A stretch of 64,000 nt of DNA. Source: Actinomucor elegans (lineage: Eukaryota > Mucoromycota > Mucoromycetes > Mucorales > Mucoraceae). Within the stretch, counting starts at the first letter, position 1. Each line of letters starts with the position of its first letter. Positions 38,042 to 49,639 of this stretch are shown piece by piece. The notes beneath the pieces are model-generated. The model saw only the letters and a program-made list of their open reading frames with translations. It was not told the origin of the DNA and did no database searches. A program made the position numbers and the translations under genes. Location of the stretch: assembly GCA_026027325.1 (NCBI GenBank), contig JAMSLZ010000007.1, forward strand, positions 1,240,001 to 1,304,000. The letters are read 5' to 3'.

Positions 38042-39445
38042 ATGCTTCTGCTACTCGTAAGCTTTAGCATTTCCTTGAGTTTTTTCTTCCTAGTTCAAAC
38101 TTGGAAGCAAGTAGTTGAATCGGCAGAGAAAATCAAGTTGGCTAAACCAGCTCTAGCCATTTCTGAATGTCGACTTGAAGCTATTAATTTGGAGATTCAT
38201 AAGCTCTCATGGATTCCTGTGCTAATTAGGGTTTATCTTGTTGGCATGTTTGAAACTTTTTACATAGCTTTATGTAAGCGCGATTTTTCTAAAGGATCTT
38301 CCGCATTTTCTACGGCGACTAAACATATCAATGAGATGATTCAGTCATACACTGCGAGTTCAGAATTGGCAGTGGTAACAGGCGGTGACAGCGGAATAGG
38401 CTATGAGATCTGTAAAAGCTTACTTGAAGCTGGTTTCCGTGTGATAATAGGTAATCAACTGATAAAAATGCATTGTATGGAGTACGCTCTTGAGATTGAC
38501 ATGGGTTGTAGGAGCGCGATCTATGGAAGCTAGCCAACAGGCTGTTCTCGATTTGCAAAAGGCTTCAGGTTCTGATAAAATATCTTGTATCCTGCTTGAT
38601 CTTGCCTCTTTCGAATCTGTCAATAACTTTGTGGACCAAGTGAAAAGAATTGCACCCAACAAGGATATACAGCTTTTAATTAGTAAGTCAAGTTAGAAGA
38701 CTATAGATTACTGTAGTAATCTAAATGATACAATAGACAATGCTGGTGTTATGAATATACCCTGTCAGGTCACTAAAGATGGATTTGAAGTGCAATGCCA
38801 AACTGTAAGTTTAAACTATGAGTGAATGACACTGTTTTATAATTAATGCAGTTGGCTTGAAAATCATAGAACTATTTATCACCTATCCTATTGACTTGCT
38901 CGCTATTGCCTTGGATGAAAAAGAAGACTAGTCGAGTATTATTCGCCTCGAGCTCTACACTTTACGCGATCAACAATCTAACAACGGATTTCCCACTAAA
39001 GCAATATGGCACTAATGGGCTTGATCATTATGCATATAGCAAATCGTGTGTCTCTCAGCTCGTTGCCTATTTAGCAAAAACATCTCCCATCAATGTCTAC
39101 GGTATACCAGCAAAGCCAATATGTTTGCTCTTGCAGCTGTACTAATTAAGTTTTTATTCAGCTTATCATCCTGGTACTGTCCGCACGAAATTGTTTGCAC
39201 ATACTACCATTTTCAATATACCATTCTTATCCAAGCTGTTTGACTTTATCATGCTCACCCCTGAAGAGGGCAGCCGAACACCTCTTTACCTATGTTTAGC
39301 TAAAGACGTTGGACCTAGCGGTTCATTTTGGGCAAATGAAAGGGTCCAAACAGTACCCAGTGTTTGTATTAATGGCAAGAAGGATGATATTGAAACCTTA
39401 TGGAAAGATACAATGAACAAATGCGGATTAAAGACAATGAAGTAG
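38042..39445 (+). CDS. Membrane-anchored short-chain dehydrogenase/reductase (RDH-like)
   Basis: Five exons (38042-38450, 38512-38682, 38737-38804, 38870-39101, 39162-39445) give 387 residues. An N-terminal hydrophobic segment (about 1-20) probably anchors it in the ER; a helical stretch of about 90 residues precedes the Rossmann fold. SDR motifs: TGGDSGIG cofactor site, LLDLASFESV, INNAGVM, NYLSPILLT, the catalytic Ser in FASSSTLY, YAYSK (Tyr/Lys pair) and YHPGTVRT. PGTVRT is typical of retinol-dehydrogenase/WWOX-like SDRs, which use lipid or retinoid carbonyls. The real substrate is unknown. The third intron must end at the AG at 38868-38869, which restores NYLSPILLT; a nearer AG would cause a frameshift. 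The intron-rich middle contrasts with the nearly intronless AFG3 gene opposite. Confidence 0.85.
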
Positions 39446-39703
39446 ATAATAGTCTTAATAAAAACCCATGATGAAAAGGTCATCATACGTATAAAAAAAA
39501 AACTATGTCAGCTGTATTGCAGTTGGCTCCCGATTGATTGAAGGGTACTTTTTTCCCCGCAGAAACTAGTACTCTTTGCCGAATATCATTCTTTTGGAAA
39601 GAAAAAGCAATTAAAACAAATTTCTATCATAGAAGGTATTGATACCTATGAACTACATGTGGTTCAACTGTTTACAATTAGCAAATGTAATACAACTATA
39701 GAT

Positions 39704-39741
<38 letters not shown>

Positions 39742-40488
39742 AGAACACAAAACTAGGCTCAGCAGAAATCTTTTATACGAGAAAAGTCTGTAGTATCGTC
39801 CCTAGATGATCTTCTGAGGGCGATGAAGGCCAAGCAAGTATAGTGAACTTAGGACCGGATAGTTTTTATGTATATCGGATTCAATAACTGATTGATCCCG
39901 TTCAACCTCAAGATAATCTCATATTTAATGGCCATTACATGTTTAAAATGAACTATTAAATGTACTATAGTTATTATTTAATTGGGATATGATGAATGTA
40001 GTATGAATTAACGACTTTTGGTACACTAACTGCCTTTCGTATAAACTGCAGTTACAGGATCCGTAAATTCAACCGACTTTGGCCTCTAAACGGTAGTCCA
40101 TGTTCAGGATGATATTACCACATTCAGCAAAATCTTCAATACATATACTTGCTATGTTAAATGTATATTCATATCTGTTAATTATTCACCTTTTGACACA
40201 TCCAGTGTGATCGAAAACAAACTCTACATTGTTTATATCTCTATAGTAAACAGGATAGTGTAAAATACAAAGACTATTGATTTATTAGGTACAAAAAATT
40301 AAGAGACATGCAAAAGTAACATGCCAAGCTTTTTTTAACAAGTAATTGAATTAAGATATATGTAAAATGTGCGTAGTAGAGATATATATATATAAAGAGG
40401 TGTTTTGTAGAGTTACAAAGATGGCGGTTATACAGAAGTGATGTTGATGCGGTGGATAGGATTGCGTTATAGTAGGAAAGTATAGAGT
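39446..40488. other. Intergenic region with a 33-nt T tract
   Basis: The T run spans 39706-39738. The flanking sequence is AT-rich without a gene. An (AT)n run near 40384-40394 lies in the 3' flank of the NDUFA4-like gene. Confidence 0.55.
39706..39738. repeat. 33-nt T homopolymer
   Basis: Uninterrupted T run between the SDR and NDUFA4-like genes, the longest homopolymer in the window. The true length may differ if sequencing slipped. Confidence 0.9.
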
Positions 40489-40734
40489 TTACCAACTTTT
40501 ACGTTCCCAACGATGATCATACTTTTGATTCAAAGCAATCAACTTGACTTGCTCTCCGTCTTTAATTTCTTGCCATGGGTGAGGGTTTCCCCTGTGGTTC
40601 CAAGCTACATCAGGAGCTCTGATGGCACGACTGCCAAAGAAGACTGCACCAGAAAGAGCAACACCTAAAATACCAACGATGGGGTAGATTTCGGGCTTCT
40701 TGGAGGCTCTGAGGAAACTTTGGAGGGCGGACAT
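40489..40734 (-). CDS. NDUFA4: NDUFA4/MLRQ-like small mitochondrial respiratory-chain protein
   Basis: A single exon of 81 residues. It has a short amphipathic start (MSALQSFLRASKKP), one transmembrane segment (about 17-35, YPIVGILGVALSGAVFFGSRA) and the conserved tail RAIRAPDVAWNHRGNPHPWQ followed by a charged end. This is the layout of the MLRQ/NDUFA4-B12D family, first assigned to complex I and later to complex IV. Length agrees with the family (80-90). The TGG-TAA stop again resembles a donor, but the protein looks complete. It is flanked by long gene-poor DNA on its 5' side. Confidence 0.8.
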   Translation of the reverse strand: MSALQSFLRASKKPEIYPIVGILGVALSGAVFFGSRAIRAPDVAWNHRGNPHPWQEIKDGEQVKLIALNQKYDHRWERKSW

Positions 40735-43700
40735 GTTAATGTATATTGTATTGTATTGTAATAATAGAATGAAGATTGTACTTTAGTTGACTTTGATGAC
40801 CTGTATTTATATGAGTCGTTCCTGTCAATTGATAACAGATAAAATCACACCACAAATCTTGTATTTTGTTCCTGGTTACTGCTTTAGCCAAAGTTTTTTT
40901 ATTGTATCGAACGATATAATTTTATTGCTGGTTATTATTTCTGTGGCCTGACAAAATAAAAAAAAAAACCTCCCATTCCAGTATGCTTGTACGCCCTGAA
41001 TATTTGATTTCATTGGTTGAAGGGGAGAACATACCAGATTTTTTTATCATTTAATGTGGGGATTGAATTCTATTCCGTCTGCCAAAATGCGTGTCATTGT
41101 CGTTTTGCAAGTGAATTAGAGGCCTTGCTGTTCTGGTTAGAAGCTTATGCTTACAATAATGTAACGGAAACGTTTAATGATACTATTTATCTGATATTAA
41201 GGGAACGCTCTTATAAAGTGATGCGCACGCGCTTATTCTATCCATCTTTATAACTCATTACCATATGTATCATGGGAACCGCCGTTGATTTACATGAATT
41301 AAGAGCAAAGATTGAAGCCCGCAAACACTCAGTGTTTCACCTTTGTTTCTGATCTTTTTCGTACCTTCACTTCCTAAACTACAGACGCAGCCTTGGACTC
41401 TTCAATTAAATTATCAATAACAACTTGCGTTTGTTGCCGAAAGTAAAAGCATCTACAACTAATCTATACAGAGATACGTCTTACATCCACAAAGTCACTT
41501 AAAGAGGAAATCAAATATATACTAAGCTACGGCAAAGTCCGTGATCATGCAGATTTCTCTCAGGGAATATTAAGAAAACAGTGAGCCTTCCTCTTTGATA
41601 AGCCAAAATAAATGCTGTGCTATAAGAAAGTTTAGCCGAAGCTGCTGCTGGGCGGTAGTACTGTATGAATGAAACCTATTGCTTAGTCGTCTAATATCCT
41701 CAATCCAATGAAAACTTCCTCATCATTATAGTATTGGTCAAATGAAATTATTACTGTATCAATAGGGGAGGAGGAATGAGGGGTTATATTAGATGAACAA
41801 AAGACACGTACCGCTATACAGTTTCATCATTGAGAGTAACTGCTGCAATCAATTGCAAATTTACGAATGAAAATAAGGTATTCCTCACATCTCAGTAAAA
41901 AATAGCTCTTTTCTATAAAGAATAATATATTTTGAATAAGGCTACTAATCAGATGCGACATTTGATCAGAATCGATCGAGATCATGTGCATTAATTCCAT
42001 CTACCAACTTCCCATGCTCAGAAATTGAAATTTTTATCATTAAAAATTTAAAATAAAATCAAGGAAGAATAAATGCATACTCTCGTGTTCTAAAAGCTTA
42101 ATATGACTTGCAGAATGTCATGTTTTACTTTGAATGGTGAAACGCACGTATCTATAAAATTAAAAAGGTAAATTGTTCCAAACGTTATTACATAGCGATG
42201 TATCGTTGGGACCTTTCAGCGTCATTTTCAATACAGTTATAAATATACGAGTACATTAATACAAATAATAATAATAATAGTACAAGTTGTACTTTAACGT
42301 CCTCGAAACCAATAGTCTTATGTTGCTTCTCTGTTGTTGTAGATGTGATATTATATTTCGCAAATTTTTGGCAGGTACATTATAGGGGGGGGGGCAACAG
42401 TTAAATTGCCGAAAGCCAATGATTCAATGCCCTAATGATCAAAATGGTAGATGGATCCTTATCATTGATCACTCTCATATGCGATGATATCCATTTCAAA
42501 GCTTCATCAATTGTAAAACCAGTTGCACGGCTTCTACTCCAACTTGGCTCAGAACTGCAGCTTGACTTGGGTTACGGTAATTAATAGCTTAACTTTTACT
42601 ATATTTCCTCTTTCTTTTCATTTAATATTATATACTTATCTTTTTAGCTGCTTGCTAGTTAATGGTATAAGAAATGAAATAAAACTAGAGCATAGTCTCT
42701 CCTACAAAAAGAATCGTTGGTCACTCTAACAAATAAAAGGAAAAAAAAAACTAACGTTGGTAATCATAAAGATAATGAAGATGCAATATATAAATCCTAT
42801 TAGCTATGCAATGATATATCTAGAACAAAGGCGATAGACCAGTATATGAGGTTGGATATTTGCAGTCATTCAATGCTGTTTGTAGTTTATATATTAGTTT
42901 TTTTTTTCTCTATTCAAAAGTAAACCTTTTGAAGCTGATGACAATCTAAAAGACAGTGGATAATCTAACCTTATGTTGGTTAATAGAGCACTTATTTGAT
43001 GAATACATTCCAAATATTAATAACGCAGGCTTACAATCACTTTACTCTCACGCTTTCCAAGTTGATCTCTATTCAAGCAGGAATTATAGATGTTACACTG
43101 TTGGACAAACTAGAAAGAAAGGTTTGCCCGAGGGCGATGCTGGGTCTGTGCTACAATTGACGCCGATGCTACGGCAGGATTGGTGATGGTGAGCTCAAGG
43201 GACTATCTTCTATTTGTATTCTGTTCGTACTTTTTACTACTCTAATAACGGTATAATTACTCAAAAACTATTACCGTTTGCAAGCTTGAATCGTTATTAG
43301 CTTGTATAAATTTAGCAGTAAAGCATCGAATACGTAATCCACAAAAAAGCCTTTGTGAAGGGATGTAAATGGTGGTCATTTCCATCTAGAATGTTCCAAC
43401 TTTACGATAAATAAGGGAACGGTCATACCTTCTTTAATTTGCTTCCAGCACCTGCTGGTGGTGCAGATAGGAAAAGCTGATTTCATTGATGGCGGAGATA
43501 GAAAATGATCTCTACTTCCAACATCACAATATCTTTTGTGAATTAACAATGAACAGAAATATACCAATTTTGTCAGAGGAAAATATAAATATAAACGTTA
43601 TCTTTTCAAGAAACCAACTGCCCTGATCATATAGTACGCATACACAGATGATACAAGGTAATAAATTGAGAAAACGTCGGAGAACGAAACTGAGAACGAA

Positions 43701-44548
43701 ACGATGAAACTTGGTATCAATCTAATCAAAAATAATGCCTTATATTCCAACAATGAGCCGAGAGAAGTCAGTGTTTTCCGGGCAGAATATAGAGCAAAGT
43801 TTTTCTATTTTTAACAAACTAATTTTTGAAAGCATGCTTCAACGTGAAATTATATTAAATAGCTTTAAATATATAAAGTTTCTTATTAATTGACGCTACA
43901 GACGTTCCACACTCTAGAGATCTTCGTATTTCTTGCACAGAATGACGGGAACAAAGTCAAGTGATCCGTTTACATGAAAAAGTCGCGTCTCATCCGCTTT
44001 CAAAAAGGGAAATTTTGTCAAATAAAGACATTAGTTTCTAACAACAAGTATATCAAGTAAAGAGGGTGAATTCTGACATCCATTAGACCAACGAAAGATG
44101 AGCGTCAAGATAGAGTTTTCAGCTTGGAAAGAAGATCTGCTTTTTATTTAACTTTTTAGCTTGTAATACCCGAAGAAAAAAAAAGTGCTACACATCCAAA
44201 ATATGACTTTAGTACGAGGGATACGCGTTTTATCTCTTTTCTCAAGCCATTTGCCGGTAAAAAACTTGCCAAAAAGAGCCTTACCGAACAAGTGGCTTGC
44301 GAAGACGACGATCCATAATAGAGTTCAAGGGAGCTGCAGATTTCTTATTGCCACTCCGGGGTATTACAACGGAGTGTACCTTTAAATTACTATAACCCTA
44401 TAGAAACCGAGGAAGCAGCAAATAAAAACAAGGCACTTTTAACCACTTTTTCTTTTTTTTATTTTTCCTTTTTATACTAAAGAAAACCTTTTCATTGTTA
44501 ATTAAAAGTAATCACTTTTTAGTATCGTTATAGACTAGATTGTTACAC
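40735..44548. other. 3.8-kb gene-poor interval
   Basis: No supported gene. Contains a repeat relic (41930-41975), a 10-nt G run (42385-42394), a GC-richer patch (about 43110-43190) inside a 76-codon frame of unknown nature, a 7-bp inverted repeat with CACTCCG and CGGAGTG arms (about 44354-44377), and an ACGCGT at 44223-44228. The last 150 bp is CT/AT-rich and probably the promoter of the LtrA-family gene. Confidence 0.5.
41930..41975. repeat. Degenerate dispersed repeat copy (inverted relative to 29.1 kb)
   Basis: About 45 bp aligning to the reverse complement of 29138-29183 with shared TTTTGAATA and CAGATGCGACAT-type cores. The right half also resembles 59692-59718 (AGATG-G-CATTTGA core). 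Confidence 0.4.
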
Positions 44549-47480
44549 ATGACAGACAATCATAATAGAGGCTATCAAGGTCCTGCTTTCAATCGAAGTG
44601 GTAGACGAAGACCTTCAGCCATTCCTGATGATGAGCTTGCTGCTGTTGAGGGAGGATTAATAACCAATAGGTCCAATATCAGTACTATTACAGAACACAG
44701 TAACCACGGCGGTCGACGATCTTCACATTTAAATACCAATGCCCATATTATTAGTAATGAAAGCGCCATCAGCCGTAGATCTGGTGCTGGTGATTGCAGA
44801 AACTCAATTCGATCAGGCGGTTACCGTACCCAAGGTGAACACGGCGAGGTGATTGCCCCATTGCACGATCCTGCTGGAAAGCCTCTTCGTAGACATGGTA
44901 CCGAGACAATCGGTGATTTGCTATTGCATCCATTAAAAGAGTTAAAGATGCATCAGAAGCGTACAGAAGCTTATGAAGCTGAAAGGAATTCATGGAACGA
45001 AAAACACCCTGAATCAATTGCTTCAAGAAAAGACATTGATCATATTACAGATGTACCTGTGTAAAGTATTCAATCACCGCCAAAAAAAGAAAACCCTGCA
45101 AGACTAACAATTTCATTTATAGTGAAAACGTCAAGACAAGACTCGGTAAGTAGATAACCCAGTAAAAATAATTGGACATGTTATATTTAAATGCACTAGT
45201 TGTACACTTTCGTCGCCGCATCGGTGATCAAGACTTCAATTTGACGGATGAAAAGATTGACTTGTTGGAAAAGCCTGTAAGGTCATTATCAAATGTACCA
45301 AAATTTTCTATTAGAATAACCTATTTTCCTCGACCTTTTAGCTTCAATTGACTCACGAAGAGAAAGAAGAATTGAGGCTTGTAGAAGATGCAGACGATTT
45401 TATTGATTTTTTAGAGAATACCAAGCGAATGTATTCAGTTAAAGCACATAAAACTGCTAAATTTCGCGCTGACACTCCCAGTTCAAAAAGTGACGAGTCT
45501 GAAGGATCAAGTAAATGGCACAACGTCACACATTAAAAAAGAGTATCACTAATTTCATAATAGAACAATCATTAGACTTAGGTGACAAGTCCAACGCAAC
45601 ATCAGGTATAGTCACTCATTCTCAGACTCCATCAAGGCAAAACACTGGAAGCCAAATTATTCCAAGATCAGACTCTGGTAATTCTGAAGCAACGTATCCC
45701 CATACAAACCGTTCACCAGACGATTTGTTGATTGATCTGAACGAGAATGTGTATCTGCAAGTCCAATTCATTGCTCAAGAACACCATCATCACAAAGTAC
45801 AAAAACCAATATTCTCGATACCTGATCCAGATTTGTCCGATGAAATTGGTCAGGAGAGCTCTGCTACTTGGACTGAGTTGCTGGGTGATGTATTTTATGT
45901 TGGATGGCTCAGGTACACAGTGTCCATTATAGGTTTCAAGCTGGACTAACCCTTAATCTCTGTATTTGCAGCCAATTTACACATTCAGTCCATATTGACA
46001 GTATGGCAAACGTGAACATATACGCTGCTTGGTTTGTAGTGATGTGGTGGACTTGGTGTTCTAGTGCTTTATACTCGTCTCGATATGACAGTGGAGGTAA
46101 AGTACAAAAATGGGCCATTATATAGAAAAATCTCTAACCTAATGCCTAGATGTCGCGCACCATATATACAAGATCATTGAACTATGTGGTTTAAGTAAGT
46201 AGCGCGCTGTGCAATCTGATCATTCTATTTTCTAATTAATCCGATACAAAGTTATCATGGCTGGTTCAAGTGATAAAGAAAAATTTGAAAAATCACCCAA
46301 GTACTTTATTATTGGTTACATAGGTATGTCAACGAGATGATATGAGTAAGCAGCATATTGACTCTATTCTCTAGTGATGAAAGCTGTACTTTTGGTTCAA
46401 TATTCTGCCATCTTTGCAGTCTCTCTTAAACGGGTATTCAAATCTTCTCGTCAGCCATTAGGTATATACGTTGCTGCTAGCGCCATTTCTATCGTCATGT
46501 GGGGTATATCATTATTGTACACGTCGGAAGAGGATATGGCCAAGCGCTATGCACTTTGGTACACAAGTATAGGTATGGAGCTGCTCGTTCATGTTCGTCT
46601 ACAAGGCAATAGCCGAGTTTCTTTGGCAGCAAGCCATTTGGGCGAGCGTTTTGGTCTATTCACATTGATCATCTTGGGCGAAAACTGTATGGGCTTTATC
46701 AAAATGGTTGCAGAAGCTAGTGCTACACCTAGCGTTATTGCTTGCAATGTTTTTGGCGTTACCATTATCTTTTGCTACTTTTTCATGTATTTTGATGATT
46801 TCGCTGGTGAATACATGTCACATACACGATTGAGTCAGCTTTGGATGTACCTTCATTTCCCTCTTCATATTTTTCAGGTAGCTTTTGGTATTGCTTTGAC
46901 GGATGTTATTACAAACCATAGTGAGAAAAAAGATACAGCCGCAAATCTTCAATTGGCTTTGCAATCATGTGCAGCCGCAGCTACAGCAGCCGAAGGTCAT
47001 CCTACATCTACTGTGAATCATGCCGGTAATAACACTCTGGCTGAAAGCGCCCATTTTGCTATTGTGTCAGCAGCAGCAGCAGCAGCAGAATCTTCTGAAG
47101 GAGGACATGGGCTCAACTGTGATGATCCCTTGTTTAGCATCAAGATCTTTTGGATTACTGCTGGTTTAATCTTGTGTATCAATGCATTTATTAAGCTAAT
47201 TAATACACCCGTGAATAAAGGTAAGTAACATAAGATCAAGTCTAACAAGTTTACTAACTTATTCTATAGCTAGCATAAAAGCACATATCATTTGTGGCTC
47301 ACGTATAATCAATGCTGTCGTGTTCTTTGCTCTCTCTACAACCACTTACGCTCATATGGATGGTCTAGAGATGGTATCTGTCATGATGGCTTGCCTCTTA
47401 TTGCAATGTAAGTTTCTTTGTTTGCTAGATTTACCCTTCTAACTTTTCTTTTTCTAGCCGCTGTTGATTTATTAGACTAA
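44549..47480 (+). CDS. LtrA-family (low temperature requirement A-like) multispanning membrane protein
   Basis: Eleven exons join in phase to 792 residues: 44549-45060, 45123-45145, 45200-45276, 45342-45510, 45564-45912, 45972-46096, 46150-46194, 46252-46323, 46375-47220, 47270-47407, 47458-47480. The first 320 or so residues are cytosolic-looking, rich in Ser, Arg, Asn and His, and probably disordered. From WTELLGDVFYVGWLSQFTHSV onward about ten hydrophobic helices follow, with the LtrA-like elements ELLGDVFYV, WWTWCSSALYSSRYD, HLGERFGLFTLIILGENCMG and FMYFDDFAGEYM. The HLxERFxLFxIIxLGE box is the best LtrA marker. Function is unknown; in Listeria the gene was linked to growth in the cold. 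Exons 2 and 11 are only 23 nt. An apparent internal stop and frame change at 45511-45563 is a regular 53-nt intron. Confidence 0.85.
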
Positions 47481-48329
47481 ATTCACCATTTACTCTTCTT
47501 ATTGTGATTCCCCCTCCCATCATATCTTTATTAATCAAACCATTTACGCGGAGTAATAAATGGTTCTGTACAACCTATTACAATTACGTCGTTGACTTTA
47601 CTGATAAAGCACGGATTGGCGTGAAATAAGCTTTAGAGCAATTATATATATATAAAAATAAGGACTCGAGTTTGCGGACACTTTTTTTTCTATCTGAAGT
47701 TACATGTGTTAATTATATAGATAGCTCTATCTGTTGGAATGTACCATGTGTATGAAACCTAAAAACTAGAATAGTATATGATGCAATTGCATCCTGATTT
47801 AAGAAAAAAAGGAACCTTTAGTCAAATGCTTGCTCTAATGGTGTAAGTTTATATCTAAAGGAAAATTGCCTATATACTGCTTTTCTGTAAGACATAGTCA
47901 ATACTGATTAAAATGGATTAGGCTCTAAATTCCCGGCTCAAGATCGTATACTTCATCAGGGCAACCGGGTTTATCTTCCAAAGCCAGCGGAGTATAGATG
48001 TATTTGTTTTGATAGATCAAAGATTAGCTAATTGATGGCCTGATATTTAACCATAGTAGTAATATATTTTCGGTGTGAAGTCCAAGTTAACAACATAATA
48101 CCCCTAGTAATAGGAACGCGTCTTTTTTTTATGGATAGAACCAAGTTTTGGTTAAAATGACATCAAGATATAAAGACCCACTTAGAGGCATTTAAATATG
48201 ATTACAGCTAAACCTAAAACAAATTCAAATGAACCCCAGCAGATGAGAAACACGTTCACAAGTCAGTCCATAAAAACCCTTTAAATATCAAAAGACTCTT
48301 TTTACCTTCTTCCTTGTCCATTATTAACT
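47481..48329. other. Intergenic region before the HAD phosphatase gene
   Basis: 849 bp without a gene. AT-rich, with an ACGCGT at 48116-48121, about 210 bp upstream of the next ATG. Confidence 0.55.
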
Positions 48330-49639
48330 ATGACTACTCCTACCAATACAACCCCAGCTGCTGTGGCTACTCCCACCAATACAACCCCTACTATCGCTCC
48401 TGCCGCTACAGAGTTCGCCTCTGCTAACGAAACTCGCGATTTGGCCGCTTCTTTCGCTGCTTCTCTCGGTCTTCAACAACAACATACTCCTCACCAAAAT
48501 GAAGATGGTATCTCTGCCAGAGATTGGGCCTTGTTCCGTGATCCCGTACTTCATACTGAACGTCTCGAAGCAATTCGTCAAAAGAAGGGTTTCATTATCG
48601 ATATGGATGGTGTTATCTATCATGTAAGTTTTTGACATCAAGTAGGACAAAAAAAAAAAAAAGGTCAATGCATTTACGTGATATGTTAGGGTTCAAACTT
48701 GTTACCTGGTGCAAAGGAATTCGTTGACTTCTTGGAAAAGAACAATAAAAAGTATCTCTTCTTGACCAACAATTCTGCTCCCACACCTCGTGAATTACAG
48801 CAAAAGCTCCAACGTCTTGGTATTGACGTTACCGAGGACCATTTCTTTACTTCTGGTCAAGCTACTGCTTACTTTCTCCATTCTCAAATGCCCGAGGTGA
48901 GATTTTAAATACTAAGAGAAAAGGAAATCATTCTCATAGTCTATAATATTAGGGTGGAACCTGTTATGTGATTGGTGAACCTGGTCTCGCTTATGCTCTT
49001 TATGACAAGGGTTTTTTCATGAATGACCATAATCCTGACTATGTAGTTTTGGGTGAGTCTGCTGTCTATAACTTTGAAAAGTTGACCAAGGCTGTGCAAC
49101 TTGTTCAACAAGGCGCCAAGTTGATTTCTACCAACTTGGATGTTGAGACACTTGATTCTCAAGGTCGCAAGATCCCTGCCACTGGTGCCTTCACTGCTTG
49201 CGTTGAATTGGTTACTAAGACCAAGGCTTTCTTTTGTGGCAAGCCTTCTGCTTTGATCATGCGTTATGCTCAACGTGTTCTCGGTTTATCTCGTTTAGAA
49301 ACCTGTATCATTGGTGATCGTATGGATACTGAGTAAGTCTCTTATAGTGATGGAGAAAAAGCATTGTACTAACTAGTGGATATAGTATTGTCGCCGGTAT
49401 TTCCTCTGAAATTGATCCTGTCCTTGTTCTCTCTGGCGTAACAGAAATGAGCGACCTTAACCTTTTTGCTTATCATCCCTTTGTTATCTTGGGTGGTGTC
49501 TATGAAATCCCCAACGATGATGACAAGAACAAAGTTACAGACAGTGATCTCGAGGAAGCTAGTAGACGCGTAAGTTGTTTAAACTAGTTAGATGTCGGTG
49601 ATATTAACTCTATTTCTATGTTAGGCCTCTTATCTTTAA
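48330..49639 (+). CDS. NagD-like HAD superfamily (class IIA) phosphatase
   Basis: Five exons (48330-48623, 48690-48896, 48953-49332, 49386-49569, 49625-49639) give 359 residues. HAD motif I is IIDMDGVIYHG with nucleophile D91 and acid/base D93; motif II is FLTNNSA; the cap/motif III Lys is in FFCGKPSALIM; motif IV is IIGDRMDTDIVAGI. The order and the C2-type cap place it in class IIA (NagD, Pho13/4-nitrophenylphosphatase, PGP), enzymes that dephosphorylate nucleotides or damaged glycolytic phosphates. The text is closer to NagD than to Pho13. An N-terminal extension of about 60 residues rich in Thr, Pro and Ala is not part of the fold. The last exon codes for only ASYL and the stop. The specific substrate is unknown. 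Confidence 0.9.

Noticed and set aside
38805..38869. Apparent frameshift in the SDR gene, suggesting a pseudogene
   Set aside because: Using the second AG (38868-38869) as acceptor restores the frame and the conserved NYLSPILLT. The gene is intact.
42956..43186. GC-richer 76-codon frame as a possible transposon or gene fragment
   Set aside because: No recognisable domain in any of the three frames, no terminal repeats and no splice context.
45511..45563. Stop codon and frame change inside the LtrA-family gene
   Set aside because: The segment has a GTAAAT donor, a CTAAT branch-like site and a TAG acceptor, and removal keeps phase. It is an intron.
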